A stretch of DNA of 64,000 bases from Prostheceraeus crozeri (taxonomy: Eukaryota > Platyhelminthes > Polycladida > Euryleptidae): contig CAJQUW010009265.1 of NCBI GenBank assembly GCA_907163375.1, positions 62,001 through 126,000 on the forward strand. Reading direction: 5' to 3'. This document shows, piece after piece, positions 47,279 to 57,245 of this stretch. Position 1 is the stretch's first letter; the number at the start of each line of letters is the position of its first letter. The notes below the pieces were generated by a model. It was not told the origin of the DNA. It worked only from the letters and a program-made list of their open reading frames with translations, and did not search any database. The position numbers and the translations under genes are program-made.

Positions 47279-48273
47279 CGAGGGGTTATTGATAAGTTCG
47301 CGGCCTGACATAGAAAGCTTAAAGCCAGGCCGTTATGCACATGTGGATTGATACAATGGAATGTGCTGACGGCGCATGACGAGTGATCAGTCGATCCGGT
47401 GAACTGTTGGTAAACCAAAGCTACTTAACTTCAGTTACTAACTTATCAATCAGTTAGTCAGATAAGTGTTGCGTAAGATGGATCACGTTTCAAATCGAGC
47501 TGTCATTCGTTATCTCGGGTTGAAAGGACTCACACCAAATGAGGTTCATGATGATATGGTTGGAACACTTGGTGAGAAAGCTCCGTCCTACACCACAGTG
47601 AAGAAGTGGGCTTCAGAATTCAAGCAAGGAAGAGAGAGCTTGGAAGATGATCCCCGTTGTGGAAGACCAGTGACAGTAAGCACAGAAGATGTGATCAATC
47701 ATGTTCAAAAGAGTGATGATCAATCATGTTCAAAAGAGTGATGATCGCCGTACAACCGAGCGAAAGATTGCCTTCGAACTGAAGATTTCACAAGAGCGTG
47801 TCCATAACATCATCCATCATGAACTTGGCATGAACAAAGTTTCCGCTCGATGGGTGCCACGACTGCTCACACCAGAGAACAAACGAGCCCGCTTTCTCAT
47901 CTCAAGGGACAACCTGGCGCTGTTCGTAAGAGATCCTGAAAATTTCATGGACTGGTTCATTACGATGGATGAGACTTGGGTTCACCACTATCAACCAGAG
48001 TCGAAAGAACAATCGAAACAATTGAAGCGCCCAGGATCACCAACTCCGCGGAAAGCCAAGGTCACCAGGTCCGCGGGAAAGGTCATGGTCTCCATTTTTT
48101 CGGATTCGAAGGGAGTTTTGTTGTTGGACTTCCTAGAGACTGGTCGGACTCACCGGATCGACTGATCACTCGTCATGCGCCGTCAGCACATTCCATTGCA
48201 TCAATCCACATGTGCATAATGGCCTGGCTTTAAGCTTTCTATGTCAGGCCGCGAACTTATCAATCACCCCTCG
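47279..48273 (+). mobile_element. Mariner element with 124-bp inverted repeats, C-terminally truncated transposase
   Basis: TA at 47277-47278 and 48274-48275 flanks ends CGAGGGGTTATTGATAAG and its complement. The transposase starts near 47466 with two helix-turn-helix blocks (RYLGLKGLTPNEVHDDM, APSYTTVKKWASEFKQG), then DDPRCGRPV. A 25-bp tandem duplication around 47691-47740 shifts the frame. It continues as TERKIAFELKISQERVHNII, then the first catalytic Asp in TMDETWVHHYQPESKEQS and KGVLLLDFLE. The third catalytic region is absent; the right repeat begins at once. The arms 47279-47402 and 48150-48273 differ at only three positions. Confidence 0.92.
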
Positions 48274-48347
48274 TATCTGATTTGCAATTCTTGTGGTACG
48301 AATACTTCGGGAGAGAATACTTTGGTTTTGAATATTTCTTGAATCTT

Positions 48348-50219
48348 TTATTTTCATTTTTTTTAAATTTCCGTATGTTTGAGGAACTATATCTCAAACA
48401 GTATACATGTCAATTTTCAGCCCGATATTGTCATTCAATCGTGAGATACAGCTTCTCAAAGTTCACCAAAATCGTAGGATTATTTTTTTGAATTTGAATC
48501 TAAGGGAAAAATTTCTACTTGAAGGTTTACTCCAAATTCAATGATTTTTTCACTATATGTTACGCACAATAACTGATACGAGCTAGTACCAATAGAAAAT
48601 TCCTACTGTAGATCGTTTTCAAATTAGAAGTCGACAAATTTTGAATTTTTTTGAAAAATAACAAAAATGGCCATTTTTGATGATCATTTCCCATAGACTA
48701 ACTACACCGATACACATGAAAGTTTTGTCAACCACACTATGAGACTGATAATGAACATACTCAAAGCTAAACATGCACATCGGCTTCATCCAGGAGCTAG
48801 AGCACTTTGAATTATCACTCGTTTTTCAGATTCTACTCATAAAAAATCATATGTAGTATACAACATAATACTGTGTAACATACCGGTATTGATTTTGACT
48901 GCCTGGTTTGCCTGTGGCAACGGTCATCAGTCCTCTTAAGGACTACCTAAAATACTATAATTTTGTAAACTTATGAAACATTCGTATATATTTTCAATGT
49001 TGCACGTCATCTGAAAAAATATGTCAACGGGGATTATCTTTTCTACCATGTTTTACTCAGATTCAATGCAACTTGGCTATTTTGCAGCAATTGCTTTCAC
49101 TTTTATTGCAGATAAACCATTTTGACCACATTAGAGATCATTTACATTGTGACATTACGCAGTAACAGGCTCTTACGCCATCTGTCAAGTCTGCAGATGT
49201 AAATGCATGCATGTATTGCTATACATTTAATGATACTTTCATTAGACTTTCGGAAACAGGAATTTTATTAATGCATGAAACAGTCTGATGTGGATTGATT
49301 TCATAAGTCATAGAATGATTCTTTTCATTGCATCTTCCTCATACTCGTCAATTAGCTAACCTTCTTTTTGGAATCCTAAATTATTTTCTTAATGGTGATG
49401 CAATCAATATATTTTGTTTTGTCAAGCTAACTAATTAAGTTGTCTCTGTCCTTGTCTCAGCCTATCTAGTTCTGCTGACCGTTGATGTCAGCCTCACAAA
49501 AATCATTTCCTTTCAAATCCCTAACCTTAAATACTTTACATGGAATTCATCGGTGCTTTGACTATCGCCTAAATTCCACCACTGATTACTTTTCAAAGGG
49601 CGTGCAGTCATGTGCAATTGCATCTGTCTGAAACTAACAGTTGCCTCCATTTTTCAAAGCACTGGATATTTGTCAAAGTACACGCTGCAAGCCGGCAACT
49701 GCACTTCATTTTCTGATGACATGACATGTGCTAACCTTTCATGAAATTTTGTTGGAATACAGGGTAAATCATATGACCAAGACATGACTCTTCTTCTACA
49801 TTCAATATGAACACAGGGACGATTAAAATGCCCATTCTGTCTCATCGAGAAGCACAAACCACTGATTTTGGGGTTGCTGCAGTGGGGAATGGAACTGACG
49901 ATGGTTGTATTGTTTTGTTTCCCACTTCAATCGGTAAAATATTCATCCACAATGGTGTTCTGTTAGCAAAGCAGTCAAGATAACATGGTACACAGCGACT
50001 CTTTTTACTAGAGAACACATGACGACTGCAATTAGTTGCTGTGAAAAAGATGCAGTACTTAGATAAGTAGGCCTACTCAGGAAAGTTGGACGCTATTGAA
50101 TGACCACCTTTCAAAATTTCCCTAGTTTTGCAGGCACTGCTTGAGTAGCCTATGCAACCTTTGGCGGTACTCATTCAACTGTTGTATGTTTAGACGGCAA
50201 GGCGTAATGGGGTACATAC
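48348..50219. other. No gene recognised
   Basis: AT-rich sequence. Short ORFs only; no transposon termini or protein similarity that I can support. Confidence 0.35.
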
Positions 50220-50373
50220 TTGTGAGGAGCCAAACTGACAATTTCCCCTTTGCACGGTCAATGAACAACTCGAGCTCGCCAGTTGTGTCATCGCAACAAT
50301 GCTCCCTCGGACGATCGATGAATCGAGCCTCAATGAAGATTTCAAGCTGTCTGAGTTTCATTATGATCACCCT
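50220..50373 (-). CDS. Possible internal exon of an unrecognised gene
   Basis: 154 nt on the minus strand between a good acceptor (CTTCGGAGCAG) and a donor (CACAA|GTATGT). It encodes VIIMKLRQLEIFIEARFIDR, then PREHCCDDTTGELELFIDRA and KGKLSVWLL. It is amphipathic and charged. I do not recognise the family. It might belong with 52330-52585 on the same strand, but nothing proves this. Confidence 0.3.
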
Positions 50374-51274
50374 CTGCTCCGAAGAAAATAGTCATCTTTC
50401 AATGAGTACCTACGCGCTGTCAAATGGTTTGTTTGAATGCGCCTTCATGCAGCTGCGAATAGGCCTACCAAATGGGGCTTAGTTATTGAAGTTCTCTGTT
50501 CTCTAATTTCTTTTTCAATATGAACATATGCTCGCATGAAGATGTTCATCTGCTGAAATCGGCGGCGAAATTCAGTCTCTGTACATGAATTATTCTACCT
50601 CGAATTATTTGATTTGTTTGGGTTCTCCAGTTACAATTTTTAGTGAAATTAGTGAAATAGCTGTTTCCACATATCGGGGTGCACCCACTGGCTTATTAAA
50701 AATCCCATTTGTTTGTCATGGATGGAAGCTGACATATTATATATCATATGATTTGATTATGTTAGAAGCTAACAAAATTCATGTAAATGGAATTTATAAG
50801 TCATGAGTGTTTAAAGTCATGTAATGGCTTTGCTCAGGGTGTCCGCGGCATTTCGATGTCCAAATTCCAGATTTTTCCCGAATTTCAAATACATAGGCCT
50901 ATATGCTTTTTGAATTGCTACTTTCAAGTAATTGATAATCATGCATGCGCCAGATAAGGGTGTGGTGTCTATTGAGACTTAACAACGGATGGAACTTATG
51001 ATTAATCTCTAAAACGTTCATCTCATGGTCACATAACCTATCTTACACCTTTTCCTCGTGATCCCCAACCTACAATTTGTAATTTTTCCTACTTTCGATT
51101 GTACATTTCTTTGCAACTAATAAATTTCTTAATGAAGTCTTTTCTTCCCTTATTAGAAAGAGGTCATTTCATAAAAGGTTTCACCAAACTCAAATTATGA
51201 GAAAAACAGCAAAAGGAGCAAAAACGGATTATGAAAGCAAAATCTCAAAGCTTGGTGGAACTGGAGGTTCATGT

Positions 51275-52184
51275 TGACTCGGAAAACAGACAAATCAATT
51301 TCTCCCTCTTTTCTGACGATTCTTCATTGTAAATAAGTAAAAAAAATAGCGTTCCCCGACGCGTTTCGTCTCTCATGACAGTCTCAAGGGCGAATGGCAC
51401 AGTAGTCCGGCAGCCGGATCGAGATTCTGCAGGGAACGAGGCCGAAAGTGAGACTTTCACAGAATGACGCACACCCTATGCCTACTACGAATCTGCACGT
51501 CTGCCGAGTTCTAGTGAGTTCCTCTTCTTGTCAGACAGATCAAAGGAAAACAAATGTAAATCCAATGGAACGAAAATCCAATGAAAGGTCATTTCCTTTC
51601 ATGTTCATGTACCCCTGCATACATAGCTAAACACATTTATATTTGACGAGCCTCTTAATGTCGGCAAACGCTAACATTTTGAGCAACTTTATCCACATTC
51701 AACGACATTCTTACAAACATTGCTGATTAGATGCATGATAAAAGCACACGCACATCATAGAAAATGACCTGAAGACATTCCATGTCAAAAAATATGATTC
51801 TGGGCTCAGTGCGTTTCGTTTAATCAGAGAGAACATAGAACATTTCATTTTAGCCAAAACCTGCAATCTGTGTTCCATTGGATTTACATGTGTTTTTCTT
51901 TGATCCTGTCTGACAAGAAGGGGAACTCACTAGAACTCGACAGACGTGTAGATTCATGGTAGGCATAGGGTGTATATCATTCTGTGAAAGTCTCACTTTC
52001 GGCCTCGTTCCCTGCAAACTCGTTCTGGCCACCGGAATACAGGTCAGGCACTACGATTAAACATGACTAAGATCGAGTGAGCATCTCTTCATATCAGTTC
52101 GCGTCGGGCAACACTATTTTTACTTATTAGGAATAAAGAATCGTCATAAAAGACGGACAGATTGCTTTCTCTGATTTCCGAGTA
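51275..52184. repeat. Long inverted repeat, about 300-bp arms, 300-bp spacer (fold-back element?)
   Basis: The left arm 51275-51571 and right arm 51870-52184 are reverse complements, with moderate divergence and small indels. Shared blocks are AACGAGGCCGAAAGTGAGAC, CCTATGCCTAC, TGTCAGACAG and GTAAATCCAATGGAAC. The outer ends are GACTCGGAAAACAGA and, reversed, TACTCGGAAATCAGA. The spacer shows no coding sequence. The two similar small ORFs at 51448-51630 and 51850-52032 are just the two arms read in opposite directions. Class unknown. Confidence 0.85.
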
Positions 52185-52329
52185 AAAACAAAATAGGTTT
52201 CAGACATGTTCGGAACATGATTACCAATAAATTATAGCAGTTATAAAAACCCTAATTCATTCATGAAACGCCTCAACAGCTACAATAATACATGTACAAA
52301 ACGGAATTAGCTACTTTCACTTCTGTGAG

Positions 52330-52585
52330 GCAAGCTGTGAAACACCTTCAATCTGCTTCCAAAGCAGTTCATCTGATGACGCATACTGCGTCCGCAGATC
52401 CACTCGCTTTGTCTGCAGCTGATCGAGGGTCGCATCTGCTTCCCTCTTCCTCTTGAATGTGATCTCTTGACTTTTCTCCTCATTTCTTTTTGACCTCCAA
52501 TGCGGAGCGATGTATTTGACGAGCACAGACTTCATGATCAATGGGGTAATTGCCAGGGACAGAGGCCCACCTGCCTCTGCTATCG
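52330..52585 (-). CDS. Possible exon of a coiled-coil protein (weak DNAJC11 C-terminal resemblance)
   Basis: A minus-strand frame after a T-rich tract and AG reads EAGGPLSLAITPLIMKS, VLVKYIAPHWRSKRNEEK, then FKRKREADATLDQLQTKRVD. A hydrophobic stretch followed by a basic/acidic coiled coil resembles the GPL...PYLRAQKEKELEKQRE...A region of DNAJC11, but identity is low and no neighbouring exon confirms it. The frame stays open to a stop at 52317, so it could also be a terminal exon; a GT lies near 52338. Treat as an unproven coding exon. Confidence 0.3.
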
Positions 52586-52610
52586 CATTATAAAAAAACC
52601 CTTTGCGCAA

Positions 52611-54114
52611 CCAAAGATGATTCAGTCAAATTTTCGACAATCATACCTTTATTTGATCGAGAATCAACTCTCTACTTGTGTGTTTCAGTGTGAAAAAAGA
52701 AGCACCTTCTTTACAACAAACCGCAAGTTTTTTCTTTCGCTACTATAGCCGATAAGCTTGAAGTAAAATTCAGCAAGCCGTTCTTTTTTATAAAGCTAAA
52801 AATCCCTCATATATACTTGATCTTGACAACACATACAAAATTGTAGTTTGGCAGAATCAGAAACTTCTGGAGATATTCGATTATGTTCTATTAGAATCTC
52901 CAGCAATTTCTGCTTACGGTTTTTGGAAAGATCGACGTTTGTTCCCATCAGGTTTGGTGAATTGGCACTGGAATAGAACCGACGGCAATCAGTGTAAAAC
53001 AGATTTTTTATACTTTCATTTCCACTAAGTTCTCTAATAGCCGAAGCAGCAACAAATCCAACATAGGGCCTCAAAAGAAGGCCACTGGTTGACTTCAAAT
53101 CAAGATCAGCAATTTTACTCAATTAGTTGAGCTTAGAAAGTGTTTCAGCGTCCATGATATGAGATAGCTGGACAACATGATATCTTTCAGTGCACGGTGC
53201 ATAAATGGTAGAATGGGTTAATTACTCTGGAAAAGAAAGGCTCTCAAGAAAGGCATCAAGTCATCTACATGTAGACATGTCGCCCGAACAACTGAGCTAC
53301 GATCGCTTATATACAATGGATGTCAATTAGCAGGATCCTGCCCTCGTCGTCATACAACAGTTGTTCATACTTTGCAATTATAATCAGAGAATGAATATTT
53401 TATCACGATTGTCACTGTCAATTTCAAGACAAACAGCGGAGATCGAAGTGCACCGAGATATCTGTAGTCATATCGCATATACAACAATAACATAGTCCAA
53501 TTACTATGCGAAAGATGTGCGGTTGGACAGACTGGAACGTGACTCCATTCTACCTCTACACCAACTGAGATAACTCAATAGCATGATTCTCTGAAATTGC
53601 TAAGATATTTCCAGGACGTCCTAGGGTTTGGATGTTTTGATATACGTGCATGCATTGTAGCATGAGGCGATGGTCTCGAAAATAGAAAACATAACGACAG
53701 TTTCTGAAACTAACGCATCCATGATTCTTGATTTTACAAATTAGTACAAGTCTATTGAATCATCAAAAAAAACATCCACCTGACTATAAAATATAGTTGA
53801 AATCACAAATTTTTGCACAATGGCAAGCAACCCTGCGATTGCCTTCATTCATTCGTAAGTACATAATCAGTTGTCGTCCTCTGATCGCTTTGAGATATTA
53901 TGCATTTATCAGTTAAAATCAACCAACATATTATCGATGTAATCGGTTTCTTCTATTACATGCTCCAAGGAAAATTGTTACAGCTGATAAGGAAAATGGT
54001 CAATCATACAGCAAAAAGTCGATTAGATTAATATTAATAGATAAACGACATAAAAATCTTTCATCCAGTTTGAATTCTTTGAACTCATTAAACTACATGC
54101 CTTCAGTTTGATTT
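52611..54114. other. No gene recognised
   Basis: Contains a 109-codon minus-strand ORF at 52796-53122 without family similarity or convincing splice sites. Confidence 0.3.
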
Positions 54115-54122
54115 ATCTAGAT
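54115..54122. repeat. 8-bp target duplication ATCTAGAT of the hAT element
   Basis: ATCTAGAT at 54115-54122 and 57238-57245 directly flanks the element. Confidence 0.95.
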
Positions 54123-57100
54123 CAGGGGTGGGCAACCTTTTCCTAGTTGCGGGCCACATCAAGGGTCCCATAAGCTTCGCGGGCCGCAAGTTTCAGCATA
54201 CTTATTTAACGGTAAAATGATGTCGTCATTTGATACTAGGTAAAGGATGAAGCCGGGTCTGGCCAGATCCAGGTTCATCATTTAACCGCTAAGTTCGAAA
54301 GTTGGTTAAAAGATGATATCGGATATCTAATTTTGTGGTGCAAAAATGCGTTATATTCATAGATTTGCCACAACCCTGCATTTGAGGTGAAAAATCTTTT
54401 TAATGAAAACTTTACTTTACTTATTATTTAATTCAAGCGTGAAAAAATACAACGATGTATCCTATTCTAATGAGAACGTTGAGTCTGGATGTCCTTCGAG
54501 ATTTTGTCGATGTCCTGGGTATGAAGGAAGACGTTGCAACCCTAAGGCCATTTTCCAAATTTTCGTCACTAAGGGTGGATCGAAACGGGGACTTCATGAA
54601 GTTGAGACGCGAGAATATCTGCTCGCAAACATACGTCGAGCCAAAAACGATGCCATCTTCTTTGCAGCGAATGCACGAAGATTTGGAAATTCGTCTCTCG
54701 TGATGCAATTTCGGTAAAAGTCGCCAATTGATGATTTGTTAAATCTAATTTTCATCTCTTCTTGGTTCTGTAGTTCTATCAGTTCCAATTGAAGTTCTGG
54801 CGGCGCATCATTCACAAGCACGTCGAGAGGTGTGGCGAATATTTTCCAAGTCGCATTCTGACTCCATAAATCTTGGAAGCGGTTACTGAACTCATCAATG
54901 AGCTTTTGAATTTGAGCAGCGAATTCAGTTTGTTTATTATCCAAATGTCCTCCGCCACTGTATTCACTGAGTGTGTGCTGAAATGTGAGAGGTCCAGCTT
55001 TTCAATTTGTTGTCTCCAAAGATTTAATTTGCTTTGAATGCAATTGATATGAGCGAAATTTCATGGGCATATTGTCCTTTCTTTTGTAACTTAAGATTGA
55101 GTTCGTTCACTGTTGGCATAGTCAATATCCACGATGAAAGCTAAGTCCTAACATCCCATGAGCGGTCGTTCCTAATTCAAACCATGTTTTTTGACCTTTA
55201 AAGTCAAGAAATTGTCTTTTGATTTCTTCACGTCTACTGAAAAAATCGTCTCAACACATTCTGCCTTTACTTAGCCAGCGGATTTCTGTATACTACCACC
55301 ACTACCGTCCCACGGTGAACAGTATCAAGATTCTCTGAGAATGCTTTAAAATTGCCGATGATTCAGTCCGCGATGTCTGATAAAGCTTGATGGCTTTTTA
55401 TACCACAGGCACCAATTCACAACAAATGTCGAAATTGGAGGGCTTTGGCGCATAAATTTTCCTGGTGAATGATGCAATGAAAAAATACTACATCATTAGG
55501 GTACGTCACTTTTTCCTGGAGTGCCGTTTTAATACGCCCAACAAGGCCAGTCGTACGGCCAGACCCCACTACAAAAAGATTCGTCGGAAAGACGTCGGAA
55601 CGAGGTATGGTAGTCGGAAAAATGTCGGGAATTTTTTTTGACCCTTAACATGTTAATTCTGACCTCATTTCTTTGAATTTAAGCAGAAATTATGATAAAA
55701 ATGGTTTTTTTGATTGAGTTAATTGTAGCAAGACATTGAAGACATGAAGACGTGCGGATATGATTGTGATGGTATTGATTACTCAAACAAGCTTCAGAAA
55801 GGAAAAGGAAAATATATAACACTTAATTCCTGATCAATTGACGTTTTCATGTAATTCCATAGACATCCTACTTGTGAAATAGCAGATAGGAGGCCTAGGG
55901 TGTCTTTTTTATAATGAGGCTTCGGTTTCCGACGTCGTACCGACCATCGGCCATGCGGACATTCTGTTCCTCGGAACGAGTTCGTTTTCGACGTCGGACC
56001 GACGTATCTTTTTGTAGTGGGACATTGATGGCGCTCCGTCGGTTGTCATGCCACACAGAGTCTCCCACTTGAGGTCGAACTCTTCAATCGCCGCGGTTAC
56101 TTGTTCAAAAAGGTCACTACCAGTTGTTGTATCATTCATTGGCTTTAACGCCAACATTTCTTCGAATTCACTGAGATCGTCGTCGATTCCTTTGACAAAT
56201 ATCACCAATTGCGCCGTGTCGGATCTATCAGTCATCTCGTCAGTACAGAAACTCCATGCGATGAATTCAGCGGACTTTTGTTTCAAGGACTCGCTCAAAT
56301 TCATCGCTATTTCGTCAATGCGCCGAGTAATTGTACGTCGTGACAAACAAATCTTCTCAACAGTATCGACTTGGTCAGGAAATAGGATTTGAGCCACATC
56401 ATTGATGCACTGTTTTATGAACTCACCATCGGAAAATGGTTTCAAGTTCTTCGCAATATTGTAGGAGACAACAAAACTGGCACGGACGATCTTCACTCCT
56501 GCGTCTCGTAGTTTTGGAAACATGGATTGCTGAGATGCAACAGATGACTTTAATTTAGTGATCTGCTCCATCCTTTTCTCCCCCTCCAGTTTGCCGTAAC
56601 GTCCATCGCGATGCTTCGTCTCGTAGTGCCTCTTCAGGTTATATTCTTTGACCACACTAATTCTTTCTTGACATATTAAACACGTTGGTGAATTGGCGAC
56701 GTTTTATGACATAATAGTCCGTAGTCCATTTATTCTGAAAACTGCGATTTTCATCACGAACTTTACGTTTTTTTGAAGTGGTTGGCTTATCCATTTACTA
56801 CCTTCACAAACTTGACGACTGAAATTAACTGACGACTGAATATAAATTTTCTCTGCACAGGAGGGAGGCAGTTGTTCGCTAATGACGTCGGCAATGAATG
56901 ACAATAGCAAGTCAGCGATTACACTCTCTCATACATACTAACGCTGTCTGAGGCAGAGAATATTTATATAACGAGAAGGAAACGTCAGTCAGACAATAAG
57001 CGACCATGACGCGCGCGCACTGTGGGCAAAACATGCGTTAGCTGCCTCAAATCATTAAGTTTCTTAATGAATGCGTGTATTTGGCTCTTGTTAATAAATA

Positions 57101-57237
57101 TATATTGCCTTGAATTAATTAATGCGAGTAATGAAGTATTTAAATTTTAAAGTAAGAATATATGGACGTCTATATTATCCTGCTCTCATCGCGGGCCGTA
57201 CGAACCTATCTCGCGGGCCGCACGTTGCCCACCCCTG
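54123..57237 (-). mobile_element. hAT transposon (GTF2IRD2/ZBED-like transposase), broken, 3.1 kb
   Basis: Ends CAGGGGTGGGCAAC and its exact complement, with an 8-bp duplication. The minus strand carries most of a hAT transposase of the GTF2IRD2/FAM200/ZBED5 type. The N-terminal zinc-finger region ends VKEYNLKRHYETKHRDGRYG (about 56655-56600). Then come CLSRRTITRRI, the first catalytic block WSFCTDEMTDRSDTAQL, and GMTTDGAPSM. A MITE follows (55565-56021). After it come TTGLVGRIKTALQEKVTYP, FFHCIIHQENLCAKALQ, IRWLSKGR, REEIKRQFLDFK, and the C-terminal dimerisation region NLRAFAAKKMASFL with STYVCEQIFSRLNFMKS. At least four frameshifts or stops, so inactive. Both subterminal regions carry CGGGCCGC repeats. 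Confidence 0.92.
55565..56021. mobile_element. MITE nested in the hAT transposase, 457 bp
   Basis: Terminal inverted repeats CCCACTACAAAAAGATTCGT at 55565 and, reversed from 56021, CCCACTACAAAAAGATACGT, with AC duplicated on each side (55563-55564, 56022-56023). The host reading frame rejoins as GAPSM-SGRTTGLVG when the MITE and one AC are removed, which fixes the boundaries. The subterminal parts repeat CGACGTCGG. CCC-type ends with a 2-bp duplication would fit the CACTA/Mirage/Chapaev group; this is inference. Confidence 0.85.
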
Positions 57238-57245
57238 ATCTAGAT

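Larger units (their letters stand above)
45311..48347 (+). mobile_element. Penelope-like unit with inverted terminal repeats, carrying nested insertions
   Basis: 46905-47060 reads VVYQSTCRICNSKYIGKT and, one frame on, YNRYNEHKISVCKS, the GIY-YIG endonuclease of a Penelope-like element. It is flanked by inverted repeats of about 150 bp. The left arm is 45311-45425 continuing at 46774-46806; the right arm is 47201-47278 continuing at 48274-48347. Shared blocks include GATACAAGCTTCAAAGTTG, CCCTTTCTTAAGGCAG and TTCGGGAGAGAATACTTTGG. Each arm has been split by a later DNA transposon. The RT is absent, so this is a 3' Penelope fragment between inverted pseudo-LTR-like arms. Confidence 0.65.

Noticed and set aside
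51448-52032. Two related short ORFs suggesting a gene pair
   Set aside because: They are the two arms of one inverted repeat read from opposite strands.
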